Positions 1-11,855 of a DNA stretch of 64,000 nucleotides are shown here, piece after piece (within the stretch, counting starts at the first letter, position 1; every line of letters starts with the position of its first letter). A program made the translations under genes and the position numbers. The stretch covers positions 3,231,501 to 3,295,500 of the forward strand of contig CP114497.1 in assembly GCA_027186245.1 (NCBI GenBank), read 5' to 3'. The DNA is from Coriaria nepalensis. Its lineage: Eukaryota; Streptophyta; Magnoliopsida; Cucurbitales; Coriariaceae. The notes below the pieces were generated by a model. It was not told where the DNA came from, searched no databases, and saw only the letters and a program-made list of their open reading frames with translations.

Positions 1-312
1 ATATGGGGCCCTGATTGGGCCGAGTTCAGGCCGGAGAGGTGGTTGGAACGAGAGAATGATGGGAAATGGAGGTTTGTTGGAAGAGATAGTTTTACTTATT
101 CGGTGTTTCAGGCTGGGCCGAGGATTTGTTTGGGGAAGGAGATGGCATTTCTACAAATGAAGAGAGTTGTTGCCGGCATAATGCGACAGTTCCGTGTGGT
201 TCCGGTGGATTCTAGTGGCGTCGAACCTGAGTTTGTTCAATATTTAACTGGTAAAATGAAAGGTGGGTTTCCTGTGAAGATTGAGGGGAGGGCAGAGGAA
301 GGGCTAGAGTAA
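1..312 (+). CDS. Cytochrome P450, CYP94-like, 3' end only
   Basis: The gene runs off the left edge. Frame 1 is open from base 1 to a TAA at 310-312, giving the last 103 residues of a P450. Visible landmarks are a PERF-type FRPERW motif at residues 9-14 and the heme-binding loop FQAGPRICLG (pattern FxxGxRxCxG), whose Cys is the axial heme ligand. The following stretch, KEMAFLQMKRVVAGIMRQF, is the L-helix typical of clan 86 enzymes. The C-terminus, with GGFPVKI, resembles CYP94 fatty-acid or jasmonate omega-hydroxylases, which are ER-anchored and usually encoded by intronless genes; no intron is seen here. The family call is fairly good. The subfamily (94B or 94C) and the substrate are not resolvable from this fragment. 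The enzyme is probably complete outside the window. Confidence 0.85.
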   Translation: MWGPDWAEFRPERWLERENDGKWRFVGRDSFTYSVFQAGPRICLGKEMAFLQMKRVVAGIMRQFRVVPVDSSGVEPEFVQYLTGKMKGGFPVKIEGRAEEGLE

Positions 313-931
313 TTTCTGCCTAAAATCTGAAGTAAGCAATATATAAGGCATATCAAGTTTATAAGGTTCCTTCTCTCTACCATCTACCATATGTATGTAT
401 GCAAATTTTTTTGTGGATCACATATCTTGCGGTGTGGTTAGATAGATCGGTCAATCGTAATATAGTCTATGTTATTGTCTTGAAATTGCATTACCTTTTT
501 GTGATTGCTAGTTAGCTTAATAAATTGGATGTATTGTATGTTTTACTGGATATAGAGGTCACAGTTATAATGTCAACTATATTATCAGAGTTAACGTCTT
601 TCCTTTACTGAAAAATGAGTAAATGTCTTTGAAATCTGCACAAGGTAAAGACTTGTTAGTATAGCTTTAGGAATTAGGAATACCTAAGTTATAGGCCTAT
701 AGAAAATATGATTAAAAGAGAGGCATACCAAACACATACCTAATTCAATAAAAAAAAATACCGAAACACGGCCCTACATCTCACATGGTTTGCTTGCCAT
801 AAATATAAAAGAACAAAAAAAATACCGAAACAATACTCTTCTCTAGTACAATAAATATAATATGACATTTTTGTTAAACAAAGAATAAGTAAGAATATAC
901 AGACTGGCTCTTTCTGTTACCATTTTGAGAC
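313..931. other. Intergenic, convergent 3' flanks of P450 and helicase
   Basis: This stretch separates the stop codons of two convergent genes and must hold both 3' UTRs. I see no further gene. The only structured item is a near-copy of part of the helicase last exon at 600-662, listed separately. Confidence 0.6.
600..662. repeat. Duplicate of helicase last-intron/last-exon boundary
   Basis: Bases 600-662 repeat 1116-1180 in the same orientation with about two substitutions and one single-base gap. The source copy spans the acceptor of the helicase's last intron (about 27 bp) and the first 38 bp of its last exon. The copy lies about 270 bp beyond the helicase stop codon, so it is downstream of the CDS and possibly in the 3' UTR. 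Confidence 0.8.
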
Positions 932-3900
932 CTATTCATCATCAAATCCACCTTCATACATATCATCGTCCCCATCGCCACCAAAGTCCATGTCATCATT
1001 TTGCATTTGATCATCGTTATCTACAGAGCGATAGTAGGAGGCAGCATTATCCATTTCATCTTCTTCCCCGGTCTCTAAGATTGCGCCCGCATCCTTCACA
1101 TACATTGTTTTCATATTTCCTTCACTGAAAAATGAGGTAAATGGCTTTGAAATCTGCACAAGGTAAAGACTTGTTAGTATGGAAGACTTTACTTAGAGAC
1201 TACCATCCATTTTTCATCTACCAAGATAAAATGGGGATGGATGCATCTCTAACTTCAGAATGAAAGAGAGACAGCGGGGGCTGGGTGGTGGTAGGGGGCA
1301 AAGAACTTACAGAAATAACTGGAGAAGAGAAACTTTACCTTAAATAATGTCCGTCTCTGCTCAGCACTTTCAACTAAATGGCTCCAATGCTCATCATTCT
1401 TCAGGGTTGACGCAGACCCCACCACCTGGAGATACAGCCCCAATGCGTAAGTTTATGCTCATTTTAGCTCAGTACAAAACAGTAGTTTGAATCCTAAAAT
1501 ACAGATTGGACCCACAAAACTACTGTTCCCATGGGCCCCATTTCCAAATGCAAATTTAATTTAGCTCACAAAAAGTGAAAAATACAGTTACCAAGACTGC
1601 AGTTTAGTAAGAGGTCGAAGGCAGGACTTAAGAATGATTAATATCTGATAGTAATCCATACCAAGACAGAAGACCTTGCTCTAGTGATCCCCACGTTCAT
1701 ACGGCGACGATCGGACAAGAAGCCAATTTTTCCTTCCTCGCTTGCTCGAACACACGAAAATATCGTAACCTCCTTTTCCCGTCCCTTAGATGAAGAAAGA
1801 AAGAAAGAGACTTTTCACTTTTTTTAGTCTTAACAAATTTTATTTTGAGTTCTCTAAGAAGCAAAAAAATCACTTCACCTGGAAGCCATCAACAGTGTTA
1901 ATATCCACTACTTCATCTGGGTCCATCCCAAAAGTATCCTTAAATCGTTCTTGGAGGAGCTTCACTTGTTGCCTATAGGGGGATATAATGGCGAGCTGGG
2001 AATTTGACTTAAGCTCTGGATATTTTCCGATCAATTGATGATATAAGAAGATGACAAATTCAGCCTCCACCTCATTTATCGTAGACCCACTTTGAGATTT
2101 GGATTCTTTTCCTTCGTATAAATCAAAGAAACAAAAGGGTCCAAAGCAACGATACTCATGCCAGGTACGAGTCGTTCGGGATTTAAGGTCTGGGGCATCC
2201 TCTAGTGATCCAGCATAAAACTCTGTTGATGGAAAGCTTCTTATCTGGTTTAAGAAAATCGAAGGAGTAAACTTAAAAGAAGCAAAAACCTCAAAGAGAA
2301 AATACTTCACTTATTAACATTCTCCCTTATATCTATTATACACCTCTTGAGTACCTTTCAGATTGTTTGGATATGGTAGAATATGTGAAGGAATACTCCT
2401 AACCTGTAAAGTACCTTAGTCCACATCTCTTGAAGGTAAAATTAAATATTGTCTCCATATCTAAGTCAGTCTACTTAACAGGAGGGAAAGGGAATTACAC
2501 AAAATTTCAAGAAGTCAGGGAAGAAATGGAGAAAAGATTACTAGATTGAAAGGAAAAGTAATTATGAAAACCCATCGGAGATTCTTCTTCCTCTTTACTT
2601 TATTTTTTTCTGTATTTTCCTTCGGTTATTGTTTTGTTATAGTATCATTCGCTTATTTATTTATTTTTTATTTTTTATTTCCTATTTATCAATAACTCAA
2701 AAATCTTCCTAATATAGGGAAAAGTTGTGGTCTAACCTCTGGATGCATTCTATACTGAACCTTGAGCATTGTAACAGGATAACCGGCTGTTTGTAATCTC
2801 TTGAACAAACTTGTGTCATATCTTCAATTCAGTCCCAAAATAGATGAGCTTATGCATCACAGGATAAGATACTAAATCAACTATTAACTAATTGAAATGA
2901 AAGTTCTTTTTTACCCGTAGTCTTTTGCAACTTGAGACATTACAGTAGCTGGAAGTTGCTCAGGATCACCAACCTATTAAAAACTTTAGTCATAGTAAAA
3001 ACAAAAGATAAAAAAATGTAGTGAAAAAAAGAAACTACATAATGATGCTCGGTATGCTGTCCAAGTGCCAATACATGTCAGTCTGTTTTGACTTCATTAG
3101 CTGTAGTGAACAAAAAAATGCATTCTATAGCGTGCTTTTAATTTGGTAAGTAACTCTCTTTACAGGCTACAAATTGTGATATGTTGAGTAAAAACAAATA
3201 AGATTTAAATACATTGGTTAAGACTGAGTTCTGAAATAAGATGTGTAATTGATTTTGTTACACCTATTTTGCACAAGTGCAATGCTGAATGAAAATTTAG
3301 TAGGATTTAGTTAGAGAAGAATTTAGTGATTTCAATGCATATCATGCATGGCATAGCTAGGCTGAGTAACCCGTTTTAATAAATAAAATTATCTAAAATG
3401 TATGTTTTCTTCTTGTCTTATTTAGTTTGAACCATCAATCTCATACATCTTTGTATTAAATAAAAGAAACAGTATCAGGGATATACCATAAACACTTGTT
3501 TGCATCCATTGGCCAAAGGAACAAGAGTTGCCGGTTCCACCTGCATTTAAAGTAAATAGTACATAAAGTAGCAGATCTTATCATATCATACGAGGAGAAA
3601 ATCCTCCAAACTAAATTTTTTAAATTGAAACTACAGAGGTTTCAATGAATTTCACATAGTCCAAACTGAAATACTTACAGCTTGGGCAGCTTCATCTATT
3701 ATGACCACATCAAAACCACGGTTCCATTTGCTGAAAAGCGATGAACCACTGAAGCTAAGGGTGGAGAAAACCTGCCAATTATATAAATGTTAGAAAGAAG
3801 ATCATCATGACCTTAGCTTTAAGCATTCAATATAGCTTAAGGGAAAAAAGAACATGCAATGACGCTCTCATCTAAAATTGCCGCACGGATATTGTCCACA

Positions 3901-6900
3901 TCTGACCCTGATGCACCACTTCTCTTACCAGTATTCATGCTCTTTTTCTTTTGATTCTCCTACAAAACCACATTGTAATATGCATGTCAATCTACTATTA
4001 TATTTCAAGCATATAAATTCGATGACTGACATCATGAATGAAGAACAGGTACTAGTGTGAGGACTGAAGACTAATAAGGTGACAAAAAAGAATTGCTGTT
4101 AGATTGGGTTACAACCAAGTATATGCCTCGAGCTCTTTTCTTCTTCTTTTGGTCATGGATGAATTGACTGGAAAAATATTATGAAATATCCTCTGGTGCA
4201 ATTTTTTGGTTAATTCTATATGGCAAGAATATATGCCAAGTTTAGAAGAATCGAGAAAAAAGGAGACAGGTAAACATGGAAAACAGAAACCGCCCACATT
4301 AAGGACGACATGAATATTTCGTCCAAGATAATTTGACCATATCCAAGACTTGTGGCTGTATGAGTGCAGAAAATTGAGATTCAAATTGAAGAAACAGGGA
4401 AAAGGAAAAGGCAGATCAAATGGACAAGATGTGTAGTAGTGAAAATGGTTGGTACCACCGATTCAGCTCACAGACAATTCACCCTGAAGCAAGAGTACTG
4501 AAGAAAAAGGATTGACCAAGTAGACCCCAAGTAATATGCGATTGAGGCCTAGTAGAGTCGTGTTAACAACAGCCTTCATCATTCCATTCAAATGTATAAA
4601 TTGATCAAAGTGAACATCAACAACTACATAAACATCATTAACTATTTATTTTGCTTATACTTTTCTCACGTACCTAAAATATCCTGAAAATCAGTAGCAC
4701 TACTTTAGACAGAAATAGGAGGGGTAATGTTCAATGTTATTTTGATAATTCCTAGATACGTACAAGTTCATTCATTGAAACACCCTTGATGGAAGCATGT
4801 GGCTTCACACCAATACGCACAATTTTGGGGTTGTATGAACGCGCATTTTCATCACGAACGCCTGTGGATAAATCAGTCAAAAAGAAGGGGAAAATCACAA
4901 TAAAACCAATTTTGAGCGCACATAGATATAAGCACAACAAAAATAAATTAATCAGAGGGACTAAGCATGTGCCTACCACTGTTTTGGACTCGAAGCACAA
5001 TCTCATCAAGCGCAGAGTTTGATGGAGCACATACTAGTACACGAACACGATATTTACGATTGGACTTGACTAGTTCGAGTTTCTGCACAGTATAAAAAGT
5101 TAGAAGATATGATTCTAGTACTAAATACCAAATGAAGATTCCAATTTACCAGGTCATTTCCAGTGGTTGGATAAAAGCCATCATCACCATCAATGGGCCC
5201 TATATCATCTCTAGGATTATTACCACTCAGCCATGGAGATGCTTGTCCCCAGTGATTGTTTCTGCAAAATATTCAAAAATGAGAATTCAGTAAGTCAACA
5301 CAGATATCTTAGGTTATCACCTAGTGGACCACGTTCCATGTAAGAGCTAGGAAAAGTATAAACTCTAAATGCATAAGAAAAACATAAAATTCATGTACAA
5401 GCAGACTATCATTAAATACAACCCAGTTCATAAAACACGTACTTGTGCTCGAAAGATAACTCTGGTCCATGCTTTATTTCAATCAATCCAGCCCTATCAA
5501 GAAACAAATAAAATTAAGAAAAGGAAAAAGAGCAAATGAGATGACTACGAAATGCTGGATGAAGAATTGATATCAACATCCTATCCCATCACCTTCTTTG
5601 TGATCACAAAAAAAAAAAAAAGGAGACTGACAACAGTGCTCTAAAAACATGTAATGAAGATTTGGCCACCGAAAAAGGGTGTGGTGAGCAGAGAAAGTTA
5701 TAGTTTTACCTGGATTGCACTCTTGCTGGTGTTGCATGCAAAATAGCACTAAGAAGCCCAAGGATGGTTTGTGTTTTTCCTGTTCCTGGAGGACCCTAGA
5801 AGTAGAAATGTAGTAGGATCCACGCAATTAAAGATAACCAAAAATGTACATTTGTCTCTTGTATTTAATTAAACTTAAAAGTAATATCAGTCTTCCTTCC
5901 ACCTCTCTCTATTGAAAATGTAGTCGGCATCCGCACCATTAAAGAAAACCAGACATGTACATTTCTATCTAGTACTTAATTAAACTTAAAAGGAATATGT
6001 TAGAGTCTTCATAGTAGATCTGGTCAGGTACAACTTAAATTGTTTTGAATAAGTATCGTTGTACTCGAAATATGTGAGCGGCACGTTGTGAGCTTAAAGT
6101 GATAAGAAAATAACTATGAAGGTTGGGTTTGAACAGGACATAGAAAGAAAGAATTAAGGTAATGATCTCTGGCTGCAGAGAGTAATCAATACATAGCTTA
6201 GCACAGCAGGGGCTTATAATAAGCAGAAATACATGCATGTACATATACTATAATCCATCTTCTGTTTGGCTTGGAACTTCACCAAAGACATAACAGACTA
6301 ATGTAAACACTTAAAAGAATTCAAGAATAGGAACGCTTGAAAATAAGATTTTGCAGAGTATTGACATGATGAACAATCCTAATAAAAACTTCAAGCTATT
6401 TAAGATATAGATATTTATTGAATTTAATATAACATTTTTATGCTATGTTTAGAAAGGATTAGAACATGTACAACAAAGTTACAATGGCAGGTAATACAAC
6501 ATGCTAGAAAAAATTAAAATAGAAAAGGTCAAAATAAAAATACAAAGAAATTCAATAGTAGTAGGATGCACCTGTATTAGAACAAAGGGTTTGCGTGATA
6601 AACCAGCCTGCAATTGAAATTATAACACTCTCAGAAAAGAAAATTATGAATCCCCTTTAACACAAACAGAAATTGGTCAGATGGAGCATGGGAGGTGATT
6701 GAATTGTGGAACACTTTAGTTCTGGGTACCAATGATATCTACGCAATTCTGTATAAGGGAGAAGAATAAGATCACAAATAAAGAACTACTAACAGCATAT
6801 TGTCAATCTGAATATTTGAATAACCTGTACAGCTTGTTGCTGGGATTCATTAAGATTTTCATTCACATATGACGACAGAGATCTTGAAATTTTCCAAGCC

Positions 6901-8675
6901 TGGTCCTTGGATCCGAGAGCCTTGTCACTAGCTGTTAAGATCACGTCCTTAAAAGGGAGAGATCCAATCGACCATAGTGCTACATATTCACGAATAATAG
7001 TTGATAAACTGCCTATCTACAGAATCATAGAGTTTAAGCAAGTCAGGACTTTTTATAAATTACACTTTATAGAGTTACAGCTCCCTTGTTTTCTGATGTC
7101 AACTTCAAAAGGGAAAAAATCAAGGCTATTTGAAACATTAGATTATTTAACAAATAAATCAAATAATATAAATAGAACGTATGTTAAGTCAAAAACTCCT
7201 GAGTTTCCAATAACATGCGTGGGGCTCATAAATTCTTCACAATGAATTATTTGTTAGAAACATATTGCTTTCAAAGTAGCTGTCATGCCAAATAACAAAC
7301 AGAAGCTTTTTTTTTTTTGTTTTATACTTCATCAGCTACCATTAGGTTAAAAAAAAAACATTTTTTAAAACAGAAAACTATATTAAGTCACTCTAGATTT
7401 ACGTTTTATAAAAGTTAAACTTGACTAAACCTCGATGCAGACATCTATTAGCTCTAACTTCTCTGATCAAATTTTAGGTTCAGAACTCTATCTCCTTCAC
7501 AAGGTATATGAGCATCTAAATCTCCACCAAAATGCATTTTCCCTATGTTAAGGAATTAATTATAGTAGACTCAAAAAAAGCTGGTAGTAGTAAAGAAAAT
7601 CCTTTACCTTCAGACTGTAAATATGCTTGCCTGCTTTATTTGCAGAAGTAATGTGAGATCGCATTTGAAGCAGTCTGGGACAAGATACAATAGCATCTAT
7701 ATTCGTATGTGTGACTTGTCCAGCTAAATGCATTCTAAGTCGGAGTTTATTTTGTTGACGGTTTTCCACCAATGCAAATGCATAAGTCGAGGGAAGTCTA
7801 TTCTCCTGAAACTGCAATCAAACAACCAGGTTTAAGTAATAAGAAATAAGCAAACCAAACAAGTTTTTAGAGGAAAATATTATACATATCATGTTACGAT
7901 TGTTTTGGTATGTCAAGAAATTAAATTTTCTAAAGTTTTTACAAAAACTAGAGCTAATTTGAAGAGAAAATGAAAAACTACAGAAAGCCTTTAAATCCCA
8001 GATACCTTCTCCTTTGAAAGAAGCAAAAGATCATTGGGTGATGTTTTTTCATTATCATCATTATCCTCATTATTGAGATACACTATTTCTGGAAAGTGAA
8101 AACCTTCAACTTCATTGCATTCCAGGACTGCCCGAAACTTCCATTCTGCAACTGCAAACTCCAATGAAAACATTCCATTAGTACTTAGAGAGAGAATCTA
8201 ACTTCTATCCAATCTCAAAACCTCCAAACAAGAAAAGTAGAACAATGCAGCTACAGCAGCCGCACAAATAAGCAGAAACTGAAATCTCTAAGACTAAATT
8301 AAGCAGAATATATATGTGAAGTACCATCTTCATCCTCCTTATTTTTGATAATCTGAGCCTTGATTTCTTCCAACAGGAGCGGTTCAAACGTAGAAATATA
8401 TTCATCTACATCTTTGTAGGCAGTTTTCACTTTATTCAAACCCAAGGATGAAGCATCTCCATCTCTCTGCTTCTGGGGAAGGAAAAAAAAAATACAAAAA
8501 GAATCAGCACACAAATCACACCAACTCCATAAACATACAACAGATCATGAGTGAGATAGAAGGACTGTACTTTAGAATCTTTGAGAAGGCGAAAATAGTC
8601 CCAACCGAGTATAATTTTAAACAAGCGATGAGTAGCAGATTCTTCTTGGTGGAGCTTGTCTTTCTCAACCGCCAT
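932..8675 (-). CDS. MAA3: SEN1/MAGATAMA3-like superfamily 1B helicase, 20 exons
   Basis: CDS complement(join(932..1153, 1339..1425, 1662..1784, 1879..2244, 2737..2821, 2915..2973, 3487..3540, 3679..3771, 3858..3959, 4764..4861, 4977..5082, 5150..5261, 5443..5493, 5710..5795, 6572..6607, 6825..7016, 7608..7811, 8006..8151, 8325..8472, 8571..8675)) stays in frame for 824 residues, close to the roughly 820 of Arabidopsis MAA3. It carries Walker A GPPGTGKT, VCAPSNSALDEIV (motif Ia), IIDEAAQA (Walker B, DEAA box), VGDPEQLPATV (motif III; the usual Lys is Glu here), QYRMHPE (motif IV), VDGFQGREK (motif V) and NVGITRARS (motif VI), then an acidic Asp-rich C-terminus. MAA3 is a predicted nuclear RNA/DNA helicase of the Sen1 type, needed for female gametophyte development in Arabidopsis. 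All introns are GT-AG except 3772-3857, which has a GC donor. Acceptors at 8151/8145 and 7811/7805 have equally good in-frame alternatives 6 nt apart. Confidence 0.93.
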
Positions 8676-9289
8676 TGATTGAGAAAAAACAGAGAGAGAG
8701 AGAGAGCTGGAAAGAGAATCAAATAGGAAGAAGAAGTTTTTGTGCAGAAACAAAGGGGGGTTTTAGTGAGAGATGGGAAGAGGGTTTAAGAACGCGTTAC
8801 CGCTATTTCCCAAATCAGCTTTTTGGGCCCCAAACGGGCTCTTAATATGATTGGGTGAGCCAGCACTCGAACTTCTTATAACCTTCTTTCTTTTCTTCCT
8901 CTTTTCTTCCATGAGCCATATTTGGGCCACCTTGGCCCGGCCCAGATAAAAATGAGCTGGGCCGGTTTCTAGGTTGGGTTTTACTCCTTGTTTTAGGCTT
9001 GGTTTTTTTTTTCTGATTACGGGTCGGATCAAAAAAATTCGGTCTATTTTGACATATCTATCTGATATTAATATCTTATCAATAATTAAAATTGGATAGA
9101 TATAGAGTTTGATATTGAGATTCCATCTGAAATAGAGGTATTAAAATATGCCAGGTTTTTTGGCATAACCTGTAGCTTGGGAGAATAAATCCAGCCCTAA
9201 GCTCAGTTCAGCCTATTTTTATCTGGGCTTAGGCTTGGACAAATTTCCAAGCTCGGAGGGTCGGCCTAGCCCAACCCGACATACAAGCC
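8676..9289 (-). promoter_or_regulatory. 5' flank of helicase gene with site-II-like hexamers
   Basis: Upstream of the helicase ATG, TGGGCC/GGCCCA hexamers lie at 8824-8829, 8923-8928, 8939-8944 and 8958-8963, about 150-290 bp from the start codon. Such site II elements bind TCP factors and are common in promoters of plant housekeeping and proliferation genes. A GA-rich run near 8690-8704 probably lies in the 5' UTR. The GGCC motifs could instead belong to the degraded GGCC-rich transposon sequence that continues to 10.1 kb, so the regulatory reading is tentative. Confidence 0.4.
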
Positions 9290-10119
9290 TAGCTGGGCCC
9301 TGCTAGTTCCGGTTCCGATTCCAATTCCATTTCTATTTTCACTAGGATGGAAATCCAAAAATACCTCAAAATCGATTTCTCATTTTTTGATTCTTGTGCA
9401 AATGATTCAGAATCCTTATGCCTTTTGGATTGGTGGAAGAAAAGCTCTACACGATTTGCTATACTAGCACGACTTGCACGAGATGTCTTAGATAAAGATC
9501 CTTCTGTAGTGGGAAGTGGTTTTGCGGTCCACCAATGACCAACCATCATTAATAAATAGATAATATATTATAATATATTAGCAAAAAAATTTTTTTTTTG
9601 TTTATTGCTTTATTGTAAAGTCCGTTTTTTCCTTCTTAAGGCCAAGAGGTTTTTTTGATGGACCCATTATTTAATAATACACAATGAAGTCTTTATTTGA
9701 CCAAAAGTTTATTCTTTATTTGAGATGATATTAAACTCTTAGTTACACATATGTGCAATTTATTTGACTCATTCGATCAGTAGAGTAAACTAACAAGAGT
9801 ATTTTTTTTTAGAACTCATAATCTCAAATAATCTCTCTTATTTTAATAATATTTTATTTTGAATATTTTATTTAAAAAAGGTCAGGCCCATTTTAGGCCC
9901 AGTAAGACCAGATCGAATCCGACCCATTTTAAGACCAAATGGACCCGGGATAAATCCAAAGGGCTTTCCGAACCGGGCACGGACATATATTTTAAAAATA
10001 GGCCAAACTTAGCCCAGCCCATTTTTTTCCCAGGCTGGGCCCAGCCTGACCCTAAATAATAAAAAGCCCTGAAAGGACCGGACTAGGCCAGGCCGGGCAG
10101 GGCCCGTTTTGACACCTCT
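9290..10119 (+). mobile_element. hAT transposon remnant, 3' part
   Basis: An open stretch at 9347-9538 encodes a truncated hAT C-terminal dimerisation domain: a QKYLKIDF segment, then LLDWWKKSSTRFAILARLAR and RDVLDKDPSVV, equivalent to the WWK...YPxLSxMARDxLxxPxSTVASE core of Ac-like transposases. The protein stops at 9536, right after the VASE-equivalent position. The rest (9880-10119) is rich in GGCC/GGGCCC subterminal repeats and ends in CCCGTTTTGACACCTCTA, whose reverse complement starts TAGAGGTGTCAAAACGGG, a familiar plant hAT terminal inverted repeat. No matching 5' end was found, so the element is truncated and dead. Confidence 0.7.
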
Positions 10120-11470
10120 AATATCAGGTCTCCTTCTTAATTTATATATATAAAGAAAAAAATATATGAACTCTTTTTTTTCTCTTTTTCTCTTTTCCTT
10201 TTTTCATTTTCTTCTTTATATTCCTTTTTTTTTATCTTATTCTTTTCTTCTTTTCTTCTTTTCTTTCCTTTCTCTTCTATTTGGTAGGTAGATAGTGGGG
10301 TGGGGTTTTAACAAATTTTTAAAAAAATATATTTTTTTCCCGAGATTTCCGATACTGACAATATTAATACCAATTCAGAATTAGCCATTTCAATTGTGTA
10401 CCATACTGGTATTAGAAAAGTTGAAAAGATCATATCATCATGTCTCGATTCAGACGAAAATTTTACCCACCCTAGTCAAATAGGAACTTTGTTCCATATT
10501 TTTCTCTCTCGAGAAGATTGCTTTTTTATATTTGCCCTTCTCTATTTAATCTCAATTAAATGTTTATATATTCTTATTAATTATAGAATAATATTTATTA
10601 AAACTCAAATTAAATTATATAAAATTGAACTTAATAAACATCGAATTTATTAGCATAAGGAAATCATCTGTCAAGTAACCCAATCGAGTGCCCACCAAAC
10701 TGACTTCAAACCAACCTATCCAATAACAATAGCTAAAATAACAGACGCCCATTAGATGAAGATTGCTCAAATCAATAATACAATTTGGTCGACTTTAAAC
10801 ATCTGATGCTAAAAAATCTATCATGTAAAATTTTATATCTTAACTTTTTTAAATAAAGTTTAAACTTATATTTCAAACTATTTTGGGTAATTTGCATTTT
10901 ACTATTATATATTATAAAAAATATTCCTTTAGTTTTAGTGCCTAAAATGATAAAGAAATTACAAATTTAATTTGACTTTTATTTATATTTATGATACTAA
11001 CCTAATATAATTAAAAATAAATAAATAAATAATGATGAACAAAGTTACTCTTTAAAAAGCTGACAAGGATGGCAAGTGAGTTGCTTCAATATCACTCAAA
11101 TATTGAGTGAAAAAATAAATTTACCATCATCACTACCAAGATAACCAACGATAAGGTTTTGCTCTAGATTTCGTATTTCCTTCCTGGAATGTGATTTACT
11201 TTTACTTTTTCATCATTTTTCTCGATCATATAAATCATTAATTTCGAATAGATCTGTGATCAAGGTTCATAATCGAAAGTAAAGAGCTTTGAGATAGAAA
11301 AAACTTTAGGTTTAGGGTAAGGTCCACTTTTTTATGAAAATGTGAAGTAGTCCTCTATTTTTGGATCATTTCATTTGAGTGGTAATTGTAATAGATATTT
11401 TGAATTGTTCTGCAAGTGAAATAATATAGAAATATGAAAAAAATACAAAATCTAAAAAATCTGGAAAAAA
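10120..11470. other. AT-rich intergenic DNA, no gene seen
   Basis: There is a long pyrimidine-rich tract at about 10165-10280 and otherwise AT-rich sequence. The short open frame at 10396-10653 has transposon-like composition and no recognisable domain. I see no RNA gene. Confidence 0.5.
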
Positions 11471-11820
11471 AAAAAAAAGTGGAGTTCGTGTTTCTCAAAT
11501 TCTCAATGTATGTGTTCCCAATTTATTGATAGGAAATTGAGAAATTGGAAAAGAAAATAGAATTCAAAATTTTCTCAATTTCTCAATATCTTAAGTAGTC
11601 AGAGTATATTAGAAAATTGGGAAATATAACAAAATCAAAATATTCCCAATTTTTTAAATGTCTCGATGTACGAGAGTAAATTGGGAAATTGATCAATAGA
11701 ACAGAATAAAAATATTTCATCTTCTCAATTTACTCTAAGTTAGAGAATACATTGGAGAATTAGAAAAACTGAACAAAAAAAAAAAAAAAACACTTCCCAA
11801 TTTCTCAATGTCTTAAGAGT
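11471..11820. repeat. Degenerate sub-repeats flanking Mutator-like element
   Basis: Variants of CCCAATTTCTCAATGTCTT, alternating with its complement-like AGAAATTGGGAAAT, recur about every 60-90 bp. Related motifs reappear at 14740-14940 on the other side of the transposase remnant. They probably are subterminal repeats of that element. Confidence 0.5.
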
Positions 11821-11855
11821 ACACTAATTTCATTTTTGTTTTTCCTTCTTTACAA

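Noticed and set aside
4109..5022. Open frames within the helicase locus on either strand
   Set aside because: They are intron read-through or shadows of helicase exons. Only the parts matching the MAA3 alignment were kept.
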